A stretch of 64,000 nt of DNA from Bacteroides fragilis (GTDB taxonomy: Bacteria > Bacillota > Clostridia > Lachnospirales > Lachnospiraceae), in contig JAMPFK010000008.1 of assembly GCA_023664485.1 (NCBI GenBank), positions 1 to 64,000 of the forward strand, read 5' to 3'. Below, piece after piece: positions 41,958-50,508 of the stretch; the first letter of the stretch is position 1; every line of letters begins with the position of its first letter. The notes under the pieces are model-generated. The model saw nothing but the letters and a program-made list of their open reading frames with translations. It did no database searches and was not told the origin of the DNA. The position numbers and the translations under genes are program-made.

Positions 41958-43631
41958 TTAAACCTCCATAATAATCGGAAGTATCATCGGGCGTCTTTTC
42001 GTTTTCTTCCACACATATTCGCTCAGGACATCTTTGATCGTAGATTTCAATTTACCCCAGTCGGTCTGCCCCTTGTCCAGGCGCCCTGTAATTGCGCCGT
42101 CCACTAAAAGCCTCGCTTCTTCCAGCAGCTCGTCCGATTCCCGGACGTACACGAAACCGCGGGAGACGATATCCGGCCCCGATACGAGCTGGCTGTTACA
42201 GGAATCGAGCGCGAGCACCACGATTATAATACCGTCCTCGGCAAGATGCTGCCTGTCCCGCAGAACCACATTCCCGACATCTCCGACGCCGAGGCCGTCT
42301 ACCAGGATCGCGCCCACCGGCACTTTTCCGGTCACTTCCGCTTTCTCCTCGCTGATTTCCAGAACATCCCCCGAATGCAGGATAAAAATATTTTCCCTGT
42401 CGATGCCGAGTTCCCGCGCGATCTTAGCCTGCGCCTTCAAATGTTTGTATTCGCCATGCACCGGAATCGCATAGTGCGGACGGAGCAGCGTATACAGAAG
42501 CTTGATCTCCTCCTGACAGGCATGTCCCGAAACATGGACATCCTGAAAAATAACATCCGCGCCTTTCATCAAAAGCTCGTTAATGACGTTTGTGACCGCT
42601 TTCTCATTTCCGGGTATCGGATTGGACGAGAAAATGACCGTATCTCCCGGCACGATAGAAATCTTCTTATGAATGTTGCCTGCCATACGGCTTAAAGCCG
42701 CCATGCTCTCGCCCTGGCTGCCCGTCGTAATGATGGCCGTCTTTTCGTTCGGATAATTTTTCAGCTGCTCGATATCGATCAATGTCTGATCCGGGATATT
42801 CAAATAGCCGAGCGTCGAAGCCGTTTCGATGATATTGACCATGCTTCGGCCCTCAACAACGACCTTCCGGCCGAATTTATATGCCGAATTGATGATCTGC
42901 TGTACTCTGTCCACATTGGATGCAAACGTGGCGATAATGATCCTCGTATCGCTGTGCTCCGAAAATAACGTATCGAAAGTCTTTCCCACCGTCTTTTCGG
43001 AAGGGGTAAATCCGGGCCGTTCCGCATTCGTACTGTCGCACATCAACGCGAGCACGCCCTTTTTGCCGATTTCCGCAAAACGCTGTAAATCAATGGCATC
43101 GCCGAATACCGGCGTATAATCCACCTTAAAGTCTCCCGTATGCACGACGATTCCCGCCGGAGAATAAATCGCCAGCGCCGCGGCGTCTACGATGCTGTGA
43201 TTGGTCTTGATGAACTCGACGCGGAACTGCCCCAGATTAATCGACTGCCCGAATTTTACGACCTTGCGCTTCGTCGTATTCATCAGTTCATGCTCTTTCA
43301 GTTTGTTCTCGATAATGCCCATCGTCAGTTTCGTCGCATAAACGGGCACATTAATTTCCTTTAAGACATAGGGCAGCGCGCCTATGTGGTCCTCGTGGCC
43401 ATGCGTGATCATAAAACCTTTTACCTTATCGATATTATCCTTTAGATAGGTAATATCCGGAATGACCAGATCGATTCCGAGCATTTCGTCCTCCGGAAAA
43501 GACAGACCACAATCAACTACAATAATACTGTCTTCATATTCAAAGGCAGTAATATTCAGCCCAATCTGCTCCAGGCCGCCCAAAGGTATGACCTTCAGCC
43601 CGGATGCCGTTCCCTGTTCAATTTTCTTCAA
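41958..43631 (-). CDS. rnj: Ribonuclease J
   Basis: The 557-residue protein has the metallo-beta-lactamase core (MITHGHEDHIGALPYVLKEI), VVHTGDFKVDYTPV, the beta-CASP motifs (STNAERPGFTPSEKTVG; ITTGSQGESMAALSRMA; VHVSGHACQEE) and the C-terminal domain (VSRGFVYVRESDELLEEARL). It is a 5'-3' exo- and endoribonuclease. The start is TTG 43629-43631 with GGAGG seven bases before it, since no ATG fits. Confidence 0.95.
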   Translation of the reverse strand: MKKIEQGTASGLKVIPLGGLEQIGLNITAFEYEDSIIVVDCGLSFPEDEMLGIDLVIPDITYLKDNIDKVKGFMITHGHEDHIGALPYVLKEINVPVYATKLTMGIIENKLKEHELMNTTKRKVVKFGQSINLGQFRVEFIKTNHSIVDAAALAIYSPAGIVVHTGDFKVDYTPVFGDAIDLQRFAEIGKKGVLALMCDSTNAERPGFTPSEKTVGKTFDTLFSEHSDTRIIIATFASNVDRVQQIINSAYKFGRKVVVEGRSMVNIIETASTLGYLNIPDQTLIDIEQLKNYPNEKTAIITTGSQGESMAALSRMAGNIHKKISIVPGDTVIFSSNPIPGNEKAVTNVINELLMKGADVIFQDVHVSGHACQEEIKLLYTLLRPHYAIPVHGEYKHLKAQAKIARELGIDRENIFILHSGDVLEISEEKAEVTGKVPVGAILVDGLGVGDVGNVVLRDRQHLAEDGIIIVVLALDSCNSQLVSGPDIVSRGFVYVRESDELLEEARLLVDGAITGRLDKGQTDWGKLKSTIKDVLSEYVWKKTKRRPMILPIIMEV

Positions 43632-43847
43632 AAAAATTCCTCCACTTTCTCTGCATACCAGTATAGTGTCCCGCCGGCTGATTGACCGCTCCGCAAAAGC
43701 TCCCGGTCTTCCTATCGATATATCCCCCGCTCTGTTTCCGGTTGTCGCCGCTTCTCCGTTTCGGACAAACAGCCCGGCGTTACCCTATATGTATCTGCGT
43801 CCTTCCTTTTATTAGTTTCCGTTTTCTATTAAACTTTCCGCATGCCT

Positions 43848-44102
43848 TCAAGACAGTTCGATATCCTCCAGCATACTTTCAAATACAGCCGAAACCGCAT
43901 CAAGTTCCTCATCCTCCGTCACAATTTCATAAAGCGCCTCTTCGTCGCCCATCTGTGACATATCTTTTAAGATCAGGGCTTCCCCATCTTCCTCTTCCGT
44001 ATCCGTTACCAGAATGTAATCGATACCGCCGATTCTCGTCTGCTCTAAAACATAAAATTCAGCCGTTTCTTCACCTTCCGCCTTAAAAACTATCTTCTCC
44101 AT
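43848..44102 (-). CDS. DUF1292 family protein
   Basis: The 84-residue acidic protein (KIVFKAEGEETAEFYVLEQT, YILVTDTEEEDGEALILKDM, LYEIVTEDEELDAVSAVFES) matches DUF1292 (YrzB). It is encoded directly after ruvX with no spacing, in the ireB-ruvX-yrzB order well known in Firmicutes. Function unknown. Confidence 0.9.
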   Translation of the reverse strand: MEKIVFKAEGEETAEFYVLEQTRIGGIDYILVTDTEEEDGEALILKDMSQMGDEEALYEIVTEDEELDAVSAVFESMLEDIELS

Positions 44103-44570
44103 TCAAATACTCCATTCCTGTCCGGCCTGCTGCTCCCCGGCATCCTTCCTGTCCGCGCGGTAATCAAGATATCCCTGCAGAATAAAGACCGCGGCGATCT
44201 TGTCCACATATTCTTTCCGGTCCTCCCGCCTGATTCCCGCTTCTATCATCGCTCTGTCCGCCGCAACTGTCGTCAGTCTCTCATCCCACATGGTCACAGG
44301 CAGTCCCGTCCTGCGTTCCAGCTTATCCTGAAATTCCAAAGACAGCAGTGCCCTCTCGCCAATGGTATCGTTCATATTTTTAGGAAAACCCAGCACAATT
44401 TCCCCTACCTCGTATTGAATGATCAGTTCTTCAATCCTCGCCAGAGTCTTTCGTAATTTATTTTCTTCTTTTCTTCTGATAATTTCAATTCCCTGCGCCG
44501 TAATAAAAAGGGGGTCGCTGATTGCTACTCCTACCGTCTTAGAACCGAAATCCAGTCCCATAATCCTCAT
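44103..44570 (-). CDS. ruvX: Holliday junction resolvase RuvX / YqgF
   Basis: The 155-residue protein has the RNase H-like fold of Yqg[60 protein letters not shown] and [15 protein letters not shown]. It acts in 16S rRNA 5'-end maturation or recombination. It lies between ireB and DUF1292 as in other Firmicutes. Confidence 0.95.
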   Translation of the reverse strand: MRIMGLDFGSKTVGVAISDPLFITAQGIEIIRRKEENKLRKTLARIEELIIQYEVGEIVLGFPKNMNDTIGERALLSLEFQDKLERRTGLPVTMWDERLTTVAADRAMIEAGIRREDRKEYVDKIAAVFILQGYLDYRADRKDAGEQQAGQEWSI

Positions 44571-44610
44571 AAACTATCCTTTGCCGCTCTCCCGGCGTGT
44601 CTGTTTCCGC

Positions 44611-44874
44611 CTATCTTTGAAGAGAGTTCCTGATATACTCCTTCAGCATTTCTTCCACCAGCTCGTCGCGCTCCACCTTCATAATCAGGCTTCTCGCGTT
44701 CTTATGGCTGGTAATATAAGTGGGATCCCCGGACATAATATACCCTACGATCTGATTCACCGGATTATAGCCCTTCTCCGTCAACGCCTCATAAACCGTC
44801 GCAAGAACGATTTTCACGCCTGTCTCCGGCTCCGTCTCCACTCTGAAATATTGTGTGTTCTCCAAATCCTGCAT
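44611..44874 (-). CDS. IreB family regulatory phosphoprotein
   Basis: The 87-residue protein ([39 protein letters not shown] [35 protein letters not shown]) matches IreB, a substrate of the Ser/Thr kinase IreK/PrkC that affects cephalosporin resistance in enterococci. ATG 44872-44874 is preferred; a longer in-frame start at 44928 adds basic residues not usual in the family. Confidence 0.9.
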   Translation of the reverse strand: MQDLENTQYFRVETEPETGVKIVLATVYEALTEKGYNPVNQIVGYIMSGDPTYITSHKNARSLIMKVERDELVEEMLKEYIRNSLQR

Positions 44875-44979
44875 CTTCGTAACGCTGCCCCCTTTTTCCG
44901 CTTTTGTCCGATTCCTTCTGTTTATCATACTCTATCTGCGGCTAAAATTCAATCTTTCCCTTCATAATTCCGGACAATC

Positions 44980-46347
44980 TTAATCATTCCTTAATGATTT
45001 CAGGCATTTTTCTTCCCCGGCGAGCATGATATCTCCCTGCCGGGCGCCCGTCAGCCTCTCCGTCAGAATCCGGTTCTTAAAATCCCCCTGCGTCTTTTTT
45101 CCTACTTTTATATATCGTACCGTATGGCCGATTTGATAAACAGTTTCACCGATTTTTTTGGCCTCTTCGTACAATACCTCTACATTCTCCCCGGCAAAAG
45201 ACTGCCTGTATTCCTGCGAGAGCCGCTGTTCCAGCTGCATCAGCCTGGCGCTTCTCTCCGTCTTTATCTTATCCGGGATCTGATTTTCCATCGCTGCCGC
45301 CCGCGTGCCCTGCCGCCTGGAATATTTGAAGATGTGCATCTCATAAAAACGTACTTTTTCGAGAAAAGCCTCCGTATGCGCAAACTCTTCTTCCGTCTCG
45401 CCGGGAAATCCGACGATGACGTCCGTTGTAACCGCTGGCCGGTCAAAATAACGCCGCAGCATTTCCACTTTTTTCAAGTATTCCCCCGCCGTATAATGTC
45501 TATTCATCCGGCGGAGCGTCTCGTCGCATCCGCTCTGCAGGGACAGATGAAAATGCGGGCATACTTTTGAAAGCGTGGAAAGCTTCCCGGCAAATTCCTC
45601 CGTAATAATGCCCGGCTCCAGAGAACCGAGCCGGATACGCCGCAGCCCCTCCGCTTCATTCAGCTTTTCGAGCAGCCGCAGCAGTTCCGGGCCGCCTCTG
45701 TCGATGCCATAAGAGCTGATATGGATTCCGGTCAGTACGATTTCCTGATACCCCATTTTCACAAGACCGGATACTTCCTTCAAAATATCCTCTTCCCTGC
45801 GGCTCCTCACCCTTCCTCTCGCATAAGGAATGATGCAGTAGGAGCAGAACTGATTACAGCCGTCCTGAATCTTTACATAGGCTCTCGTGTGTCCGCCCGT
45901 TCCGGCAAGCTGCATTTCCTCGTATTCCTTCGTCCGGCTGATGTCGATGACCGTCCGGCTCCGCATCGTCCTGTATTCTTCCGGCAGCATCCCTCTTTTT
46001 TTACCCTTCAGATATTCTTCCAGAATTTCCGCGATATCCTTTTTCCTGTTATTGCCGATTACGAGATCGACGGCCGCATCCTGCGCTATTTTCTCTTCGC
46101 CCGTCTGCACATAGCATCCTACTGCCACCACGACCGCATCCGGGTTCCTTTTCTTCGCACGGTGCAGCATCTGCCTGCTTTTCTGGTCCGCAACATTGGT
46201 AACGGTACAGGTATTGATAATATAAATATCGGCCCGCTCATCAAATGGTACAATTTTATAACCCTTTTCCCGTAAAATTTGTTGCATAACATCCATTTCA
46301 TAACCATTTACTTTACAGCCAAGATTATGCAGCGCTATACTTTCCAT
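44980..46347 (-). CDS. mtaB: tRNA (N6-threonylcarbamoyladenosine(37)-C2)-methylthiotransferase MtaB
   Basis: The 455-residue protein has the MiaB/RimO/MtaB layout: UPF0004 domain with HNLGCKVNGYEMD and INTCTVTNVADQKSRQ, radical-SAM motif QDGCNQFCSYCIIPYARGRV, and a C-terminal TRAM-like region (NVEVLYEEAKKIGETVYQIG). It adds the methylthio group to t6A37 in ANN-decoding tRNAs. GGGAG precedes the ATG. Confidence 0.95.
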   Translation of the reverse strand: MESIALHNLGCKVNGYEMDVMQQILREKGYKIVPFDERADIYIINTCTVTNVADQKSRQMLHRAKKRNPDAVVVAVGCYVQTGEEKIAQDAAVDLVIGNNRKKDIAEILEEYLKGKKRGMLPEEYRTMRSRTVIDISRTKEYEEMQLAGTGGHTRAYVKIQDGCNQFCSYCIIPYARGRVRSRREEDILKEVSGLVKMGYQEIVLTGIHISSYGIDRGGPELLRLLEKLNEAEGLRRIRLGSLEPGIITEEFAGKLSTLSKVCPHFHLSLQSGCDETLRRMNRHYTAGEYLKKVEMLRRYFDRPAVTTDVIVGFPGETEEEFAHTEAFLEKVRFYEMHIFKYSRRQGTRAAAMENQIPDKIKTERSARLMQLEQRLSQEYRQSFAGENVEVLYEEAKKIGETVYQIGHTVRYIKVGKKTQGDFKNRILTERLTGARQGDIMLAGEEKCLKSLRND

Positions 46348-46380
46348 AATAACTCCCGTATTTTTTGTGTTTTTTTGACA

Positions 46381-46409
46381 TTGACTTTTACGGTTTCAGC
46401 CTTTAGTAT
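46381..46409 (+). promoter_or_regulatory. Promoter of the HPr-like gene
   Basis: TTGACT (46381-46386), 17 bases, TAGTAT (46404-46409), about 37 bases before the ATG. Confidence 0.65.
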
Positions 46410-46445
46410 TATAGCTAACAGCAAGTATAAAGGAGGTAATTCTTA

Positions 46446-46676
46446 ATGAAAACCGTTCAGATTTCTTTAAATTCAATCGATAAGGTAAAATCCTTTGTAA
46501 CCGATATTACAAAATTTGATTATGACTTTGATCTGGTATCGGGCAGATATGTTATTGATGCAAAATCTATCATGGGTATCTTCAGCCTGGATTTATCAAA
46601 GCCCATCGATTTGAACATCCATACGGAAGACGGCGCCGATGAGATTATGGAAGCTTTGAAGCCCTATCTCTTATAA
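46446..46676 (+). CDS. HPr-like protein lacking the phosphorylation histidine
   Basis: The 76-residue protein has the HPr fold pattern: VQISLNSIDKVKSFVTDITK in the first strand and helix, YVIDAKSIMGIFSLDLSKP around the regulatory Ser46 position, and HTEDGADEIMEALKPYL as last helix. The active-site loop with His15 (usually GLHARPA) is absent, so it cannot carry the PTS phosphate on His. The Ser46-like site (KSIMG) is kept. AAAGGAGG precedes the ATG and two terminators follow, so it is expressed alone. Confidence 0.85.
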   Translation: MKTVQISLNSIDKVKSFVTDITKFDYDFDLVSGRYVIDAKSIMGIFSLDLSKPIDLNIHTEDGADEIMEALKPYLL

Positions 46677-46703
46677 GTATGCGGTACAACGGTACATATC
46701 GAT

Positions 46704-46745
46704 GATACCGCGGGATGAAGCCTCATCCTGTGGTATCTTTTTTAT
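46704..46745 (+). terminator. First terminator after the HPr-like gene
   Basis: GATACC-C-GGATGA pairs with TCATCC-G-GGTATC (two mismatches) around AGCC, followed by eight T-rich bases. Confidence 0.85.
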
Positions 46746-46764
46746 TCTATAGGAAATTCCTGTA

Positions 46765-46791
46765 ATCGTCGGTTCTTCACGACGATTTTTT
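46765..46791 (+). terminator. Second terminator after the HPr-like gene
   Basis: ATCGTCG/CGACGAT with an 8-base loop, followed by TTTTTAT. It may act as backup stop against read-through into antisense thiI. Confidence 0.7.
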
Positions 46792-46808
46792 ATGCCCGGA
46801 TTTATACC

Positions 46809-47987
46809 TTAAGAGACAATGATCAATTCGTCGGTATCTAGCGCGGTCTGAACGAGTTCGTCGATTTTTTCCGCCAGATTCTGTTCATGCCTTTTGATGA
46901 TTTTCAGGTTCGGCTTCGTGACAGGGTGTTTCGCCACAAAAATCGTACAGCAGTCCTCATAAGGCAGGATCGACGTCTCATAGGTATCGATCTTTTCCGA
47001 AATATCCACGATTTCCATTTTGTCAAAACCGATCAGCGGCCTGTAGACCGGAAGCCCGCATACTTCGTTCGTCACCATCAGGCTGTGCATCGTCTGAGAA
47101 GCCACCTGCCCGATACTCTCGCCGGTGATCAGTCCGAGACATTCGGATTCTCTGGCGATGTGCTCCGCGATCCGCATCATATAACGGCGCATGATAATGG
47201 TCAGCTCGTCATGAGGGCATTTATCATAGATATACATCTGGATATCGGTAAAATTGATAACATGCAGATATATCGGTCCCGTATACTGCGCGACTTTTCC
47301 TGCCAGATCCACGACCTTCTCTTTCGCCCGCTCGCTCGTATACGGCGGCGCGTGAAAATATACCGCGTCGATCTTCACGCCGCGCTTCGCGATCATATAG
47401 CCCGCCACCGGGGAATCGATCCCGCCGGATAACAAAAGCATCGCTTTCCCGCCCGTGCCGACCGGCATACCGCCCGGTCCCGGAATGATTTCCGAGTAAA
47501 TATAGATTTTATCCCGAATCTCGATATGCAGCATGATATCCGGTTTATGAACATCGACTTTCATCTCCGGATATGCGTCTAAAATAATACCGCCCATTTC
47601 CATGTTGATCTCCATCGAATCGAGCGGGTAATTTTTCCGCGCCCTTCTGGCCGCCACCTTGAACGTCTTATGCCTGTCCGGGTAGACCTCGTCCAAATAC
47701 CGGACGACCCTCTCCCCTAACTTCTCAAAACCTTCATCCTCCACGGAAACAACAGGGCAGATGCCTGAAATACCGAAAACTTTCTGTAAAGCCTCCACCG
47801 TCTCCTCATAATCGAATTCCGATACGGCATCCGCATAGATCCTGCCGTCGGTCTTTCGCACCTGGAATTCTCCGTCGCACTTTTTCAAAGCATGCCGGAT
47901 CTGTTTCACAAGCGCATCTTCAAAAAGATACCGGTTCTTCCCCTTCACCCCGATTTCCGCATATTTGATCAAAAATGATGTGAACAT
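46809..47987 (-). CDS. thiI: tRNA 4-thiouridine synthetase ThiI
   Basis: The 392-residue protein has a THUMP domain (first ~170 residues), the PP-loop MLLLSGGIDSPVAGYMIAKR, SQTMHSLMVTNEVCGLPVYR and ILPYEDCCTIFVAKHP. There is no rhodanese domain, the usual form in Firmicutes, where a dedicated cysteine desulfurase delivers sulfur. That partner is the gene just upstream. Confidence 0.95.
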   Translation of the reverse strand: MFTSFLIKYAEIGVKGKNRYLFEDALVKQIRHALKKCDGEFQVRKTDGRIYADAVSEFDYEETVEALQKVFGISGICPVVSVEDEGFEKLGERVVRYLDEVYPDRHKTFKVAARRARKNYPLDSMEINMEMGGIILDAYPEMKVDVHKPDIMLHIEIRDKIYIYSEIIPGPGGMPVGTGGKAMLLLSGGIDSPVAGYMIAKRGVKIDAVYFHAPPYTSERAKEKVVDLAGKVAQYTGPIYLHVINFTDIQMYIYDKCPHDELTIIMRRYMMRIAEHIARESECLGLITGESIGQVASQTMHSLMVTNEVCGLPVYRPLIGFDKMEIVDISEKIDTYETSILPYEDCCTIFVAKHPVTKPNLKIIKRHEQNLAEKIDELVQTALDTDELIIVS

Positions 47988-48038
47988 TGTCTGCTCTTCT
48001 CCCTTTCTTTCCGCAGGAAAACCATAGAACTTCCCGGC

Positions 48039-48079
48039 GTTTCACCTGGAGGCGAAACATTTTCACCCATTGGCGAAAC
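48039..48079 (-). repeat. Tandem pair of small hairpins between desulfurase and thiI
   Basis: Two copies of GTTTCGCC-4 bases-GGTGAAA (minus strand) lie side by side, each able to form a 7-bp hairpin with one G-T pair; the spacers differ (AATG and TCCA). No U-run follows. They may stabilise or separate the two messages. Confidence 0.5.
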
Positions 48080-48101
48080 GTCTTTGAAAGTCCTGTTTGC
48101 C

Positions 48102-49256
48102 CTAGTGCCTGGTGTATCTCCGTAACATCGGAACGATATCGTACAACGCCTTTACCGTATACCGGATTTCTTCTTCTGTCGTAAAAATCGAAAAACTGAA
48201 CCGGATCGTCGATTCCAGCAGTTCTTTTTCGACGCCGATCGCCCTTAACGTCGCGGACGGCATCGGCTTGTTGGAAGCGCAGGCGCTGCCCGCCGAAACA
48301 TAAATATTTCTGTCCTCCAGCGCATGAAGAAGCACCTCGCTCCGAATCCCCCGGACAGACAGGCTGACGATATGAGGCGCCCCTTCCCTTCCTGCGCATC
48401 CGTTTACCTTCACCTGTTCCAGCTGTGAAACGCCCTGAATGAACAGCGCTCTCAACCGATAAAGCCGCTCCACATCCGCATCCAGATTTTCGTACATCAG
48501 CTCGGCCGCTCTGGCGAGTCCGGCAGCGCCCGGCACATTTTCCGTTCCGGAACGCATACCCTTCTGCTGCCCGCCGCCGTAAATGATCGGACTGATCTTT
48601 ATTTTATCATTGATATACAGGAAGCCGACGCCTTTCGGCCCGTGAATCTTATGCGCGCTGACCGAGAGCAGGTCTATCTTCATCCTGGAAGGATAAATGC
48701 GGCACTTGCCAAAGCCCTGTACCGCATCCACATGGAAAACGGTATGCGGGTTGATCCTTTTGATCAGCTCTCCCGCCTCCGCTATCGGTTCCAGCGTTCC
48801 AATTTCATTGTTCGTGTGCATGATCGATACCAGAATCGTATCCTTGCAGATGGCCCGCTCCAGATCCGTCAGACGGATTTTTCCCTGTCCGTCCACCGGA
48901 AGATAAGTCACCCGGAAACCCTGGTCTTCCAGATACCGCATCGTCTGGAGGACTGCCGGATGCTCTATCCGCGTCGTGATCAGATGTCTCCCGGCGCGAT
49001 GGTTGGCCATCGCCGTACCGATCAAAGCAATGTTATCCGATTCGGTTCCCCCGGAGGTAAAAAGAATTTCTTTCTCCTTTACTTTCAGTATTTTCGCCAG
49101 CGTTTCTCTCGCATATCGTATATAATGCTCCGCTTCTACGCCCTTATGATGCATACTGGAAGGATTTCCGTACTCTTCGCACATAAGCTTCATCATAAGC
49201 TGCGCCGCTTCATCGAAGCATCTGGTCGTAGCCGAATTATCCAAATATACTTCCAT
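48102..49256 (-). CDS. Cysteine desulfurase (NifS/IscS-like, ThiI partner)
   Basis: The 384-residue PLP enzyme has VYLDNSATTRCFDEA, FTSGGTESDNIALIGTAM, SVSAHKIHGPKGVGFLYIND (PLP lysine) and the catalytic Cys in VSAGSACASNKPMPS. The loop around the Cys is short, as in NifS-like members that feed ThiI. AGGAG precedes the ATG. It lies 114 bases upstream of thiI on the same strand. Confidence 0.93.
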   Translation of the reverse strand: MEVYLDNSATTRCFDEAAQLMMKLMCEEYGNPSSMHHKGVEAEHYIRYARETLAKILKVKEKEILFTSGGTESDNIALIGTAMANHRAGRHLITTRIEHPAVLQTMRYLEDQGFRVTYLPVDGQGKIRLTDLERAICKDTILVSIMHTNNEIGTLEPIAEAGELIKRINPHTVFHVDAVQGFGKCRIYPSRMKIDLLSVSAHKIHGPKGVGFLYINDKIKISPIIYGGGQQKGMRSGTENVPGAAGLARAAELMYENLDADVERLYRLRALFIQGVSQLEQVKVNGCAGREGAPHIVSLSVRGIRSEVLLHALEDRNIYVSAGSACASNKPMPSATLRAIGVEKELLESTIRFSFSIFTTEEEIRYTVKALYDIVPMLRRYTRH

Positions 49257-49315
49257 AAACAGCTCCTATTTTGTCATATTCTATTTTATCATCTCATATT
49301 ATAGTATATGAAAGG

Positions 49316-50056
49316 CTACTCTTCTAAGTGATACATCAGCCATGACAACACCGTAAATCCGGCCGTTTCCGTTCTGAGAATCCGTTTGCCGAGCGTGATC
49401 GGAATACAGCCGCCGTCCATCGCGGCCGCGACCTCTTTTTCCTCAAAACCGCCCTCCGGGCCGATAAAAACAGCCACCGATTCTCCGGGCCGGATACCGC
49501 CTATAATTTCTTTCGTCTTCGCCATGTTCTCCGCCAGTTCATAGGGAATCAGCCGGACATCCGCTTTTCCGGCATAGGCGATGGCTTCCTGCATGCTCAT
49601 GACTTCCGTTATTGCAGGTATGATGCTCCTTCTGCTCTGCTTCGCCGCCGCCTCCGCAATCCCCTGCCATCTGGCCGTTTTCGCTTTTGCCTTCTTTTCA
49701 TCCAGCCTTACGACCGCTCTGCCGGTCGCCACCGGAATGATCTCACACGCGCCCAGCTCTACCGCTTTCTGCACGATGAGCTCCATCTTATCCGATTTCG
49801 GAAGCCCCTGAAAAAGATAAATCCTGGAAGGAAGTTCGACGCCCTCCTCTTTGATAAAGCGCAGCGAGCAGATGACCTCTTTTTCCGAAAAAGACTCGAT
49901 GCCGCAGCGGTATTCCCTGCCGTCCACGCCGTTGCTGACCGCAATTTCCTCCCCGGCCTTCATACGGAGCACATTTCTGATATGATTAAAATCCCCGCCC
50001 GCTATGACGATTCTGTTCCCCTGTATCTGCGACGGTTCCACAAAAAACTGATACAT
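49316..50056 (-). CDS. rsmE: 16S rRNA (uracil1498-N3)-methyltransferase RsmE
   Basis: The 246-residue SPOUT enzyme has the PUA-like front (FVEPSQIQGNRIVIAGGDFN), ELIVQKAVELGACEIIPVAT, VAVFIGPEGGFEEKEVAAAM and the knot ITLGKRILRTETAGFTVLSW. ATG 50054-50056 follows AGGGGTG. The start lies 54 bases inside the end of the VanZ-like gene, a long overlap. Confidence 0.95.
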   Translation of the reverse strand: MYQFFVEPSQIQGNRIVIAGGDFNHIRNVLRMKAGEEIAVSNGVDGREYRCGIESFSEKEVICSLRFIKEEGVELPSRIYLFQGLPKSDKMELIVQKAVELGACEIIPVATGRAVVRLDEKKAKAKTARWQGIAEAAAKQSRRSIIPAITEVMSMQEAIAYAGKADVRLIPYELAENMAKTKEIIGGIRPGESVAVFIGPEGGFEEKEVAAAMDGGCIPITLGKRILRTETAGFTVLSWLMYHLEE

Positions 50057-50508
50057 TTTTTCACCCCTGTGAAAAGAAGCACGCCCAATACCGCGCCCGC
50101 ACTGTCAATCAGGACATCCGTAAACCGCCCGGAACGCCCCGCTACGAACAGCTGATGAATTTCATCGCTGACGGCATAGAACGCGGTAATGATAATTGCC
50201 AGAAGCATTTTTTTCCCTGTCGTGAACCGCCGTTTTCCGAGCCAGATATACAGCAGGACCGATAAAACCGCATACTCCGTCATATGCGCCGCTTTTCGGA
50301 CATATCCCTCTATCGCGCCCGCTATCGCATGCAGCTTTTCATCATCCCAGTCGAAACCGAAGAGACTGTCGGCGGAACGCACCATCCGGTAGCTGAACGT
50401 CTCGCTGACCGCGCTGGATTCTTCCTGCTCCTGCGCCGAAAAGGCAAAGATCACGCACATCCAGAACAGCGCGAGGATCCCGGCAGCCGTTCTGATAAAC
50501 CCCGTCAT
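50002..50508 (-). CDS. VanZ family membrane protein
   Basis: The 168-residue protein has four membrane helices and the VanZ pattern (AFSAQEQEESSAVSETFSYR, KAAHMTEYAVLSVLLYIWLG, AVSDEIHQLFVAGRSGRFTD, LIDSAGAVLGVLLF). VanZ-like proteins are linked to glycopeptide tolerance or wall lipid handling; the exact role is unclear. ATG 50506-50508 shares bases with the prmA stop (ATGA). Confidence 0.88.
   Translation of the reverse strand: MTGFIRTAAGILALFWMCVIFAFSAQEQEESSAVSETFSYRMVRSADSLFGFDWDDEKLHAIAGAIEGYVRKAAHMTEYAVLSVLLYIWLGKRRFTTGKKMLLAIIITAFYAVSDEIHQLFVAGRSGRFTDVLIDSAGAVLGVLLFTGVKKCISFLWNRRRYRGTESS

Noticed and set aside
48039..48079. Possible CRISPR-like repeat pair
   Set aside because: Only two imperfect copies without spacer-length gaps and no cas genes; no CRISPR array was seen anywhere in the window.
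47920..48399. 159-residue minus-strand frame between thiI and the desulfurase
   Set aside because: It overlaps both genes out of frame, has a biased composition and no ribosome site.
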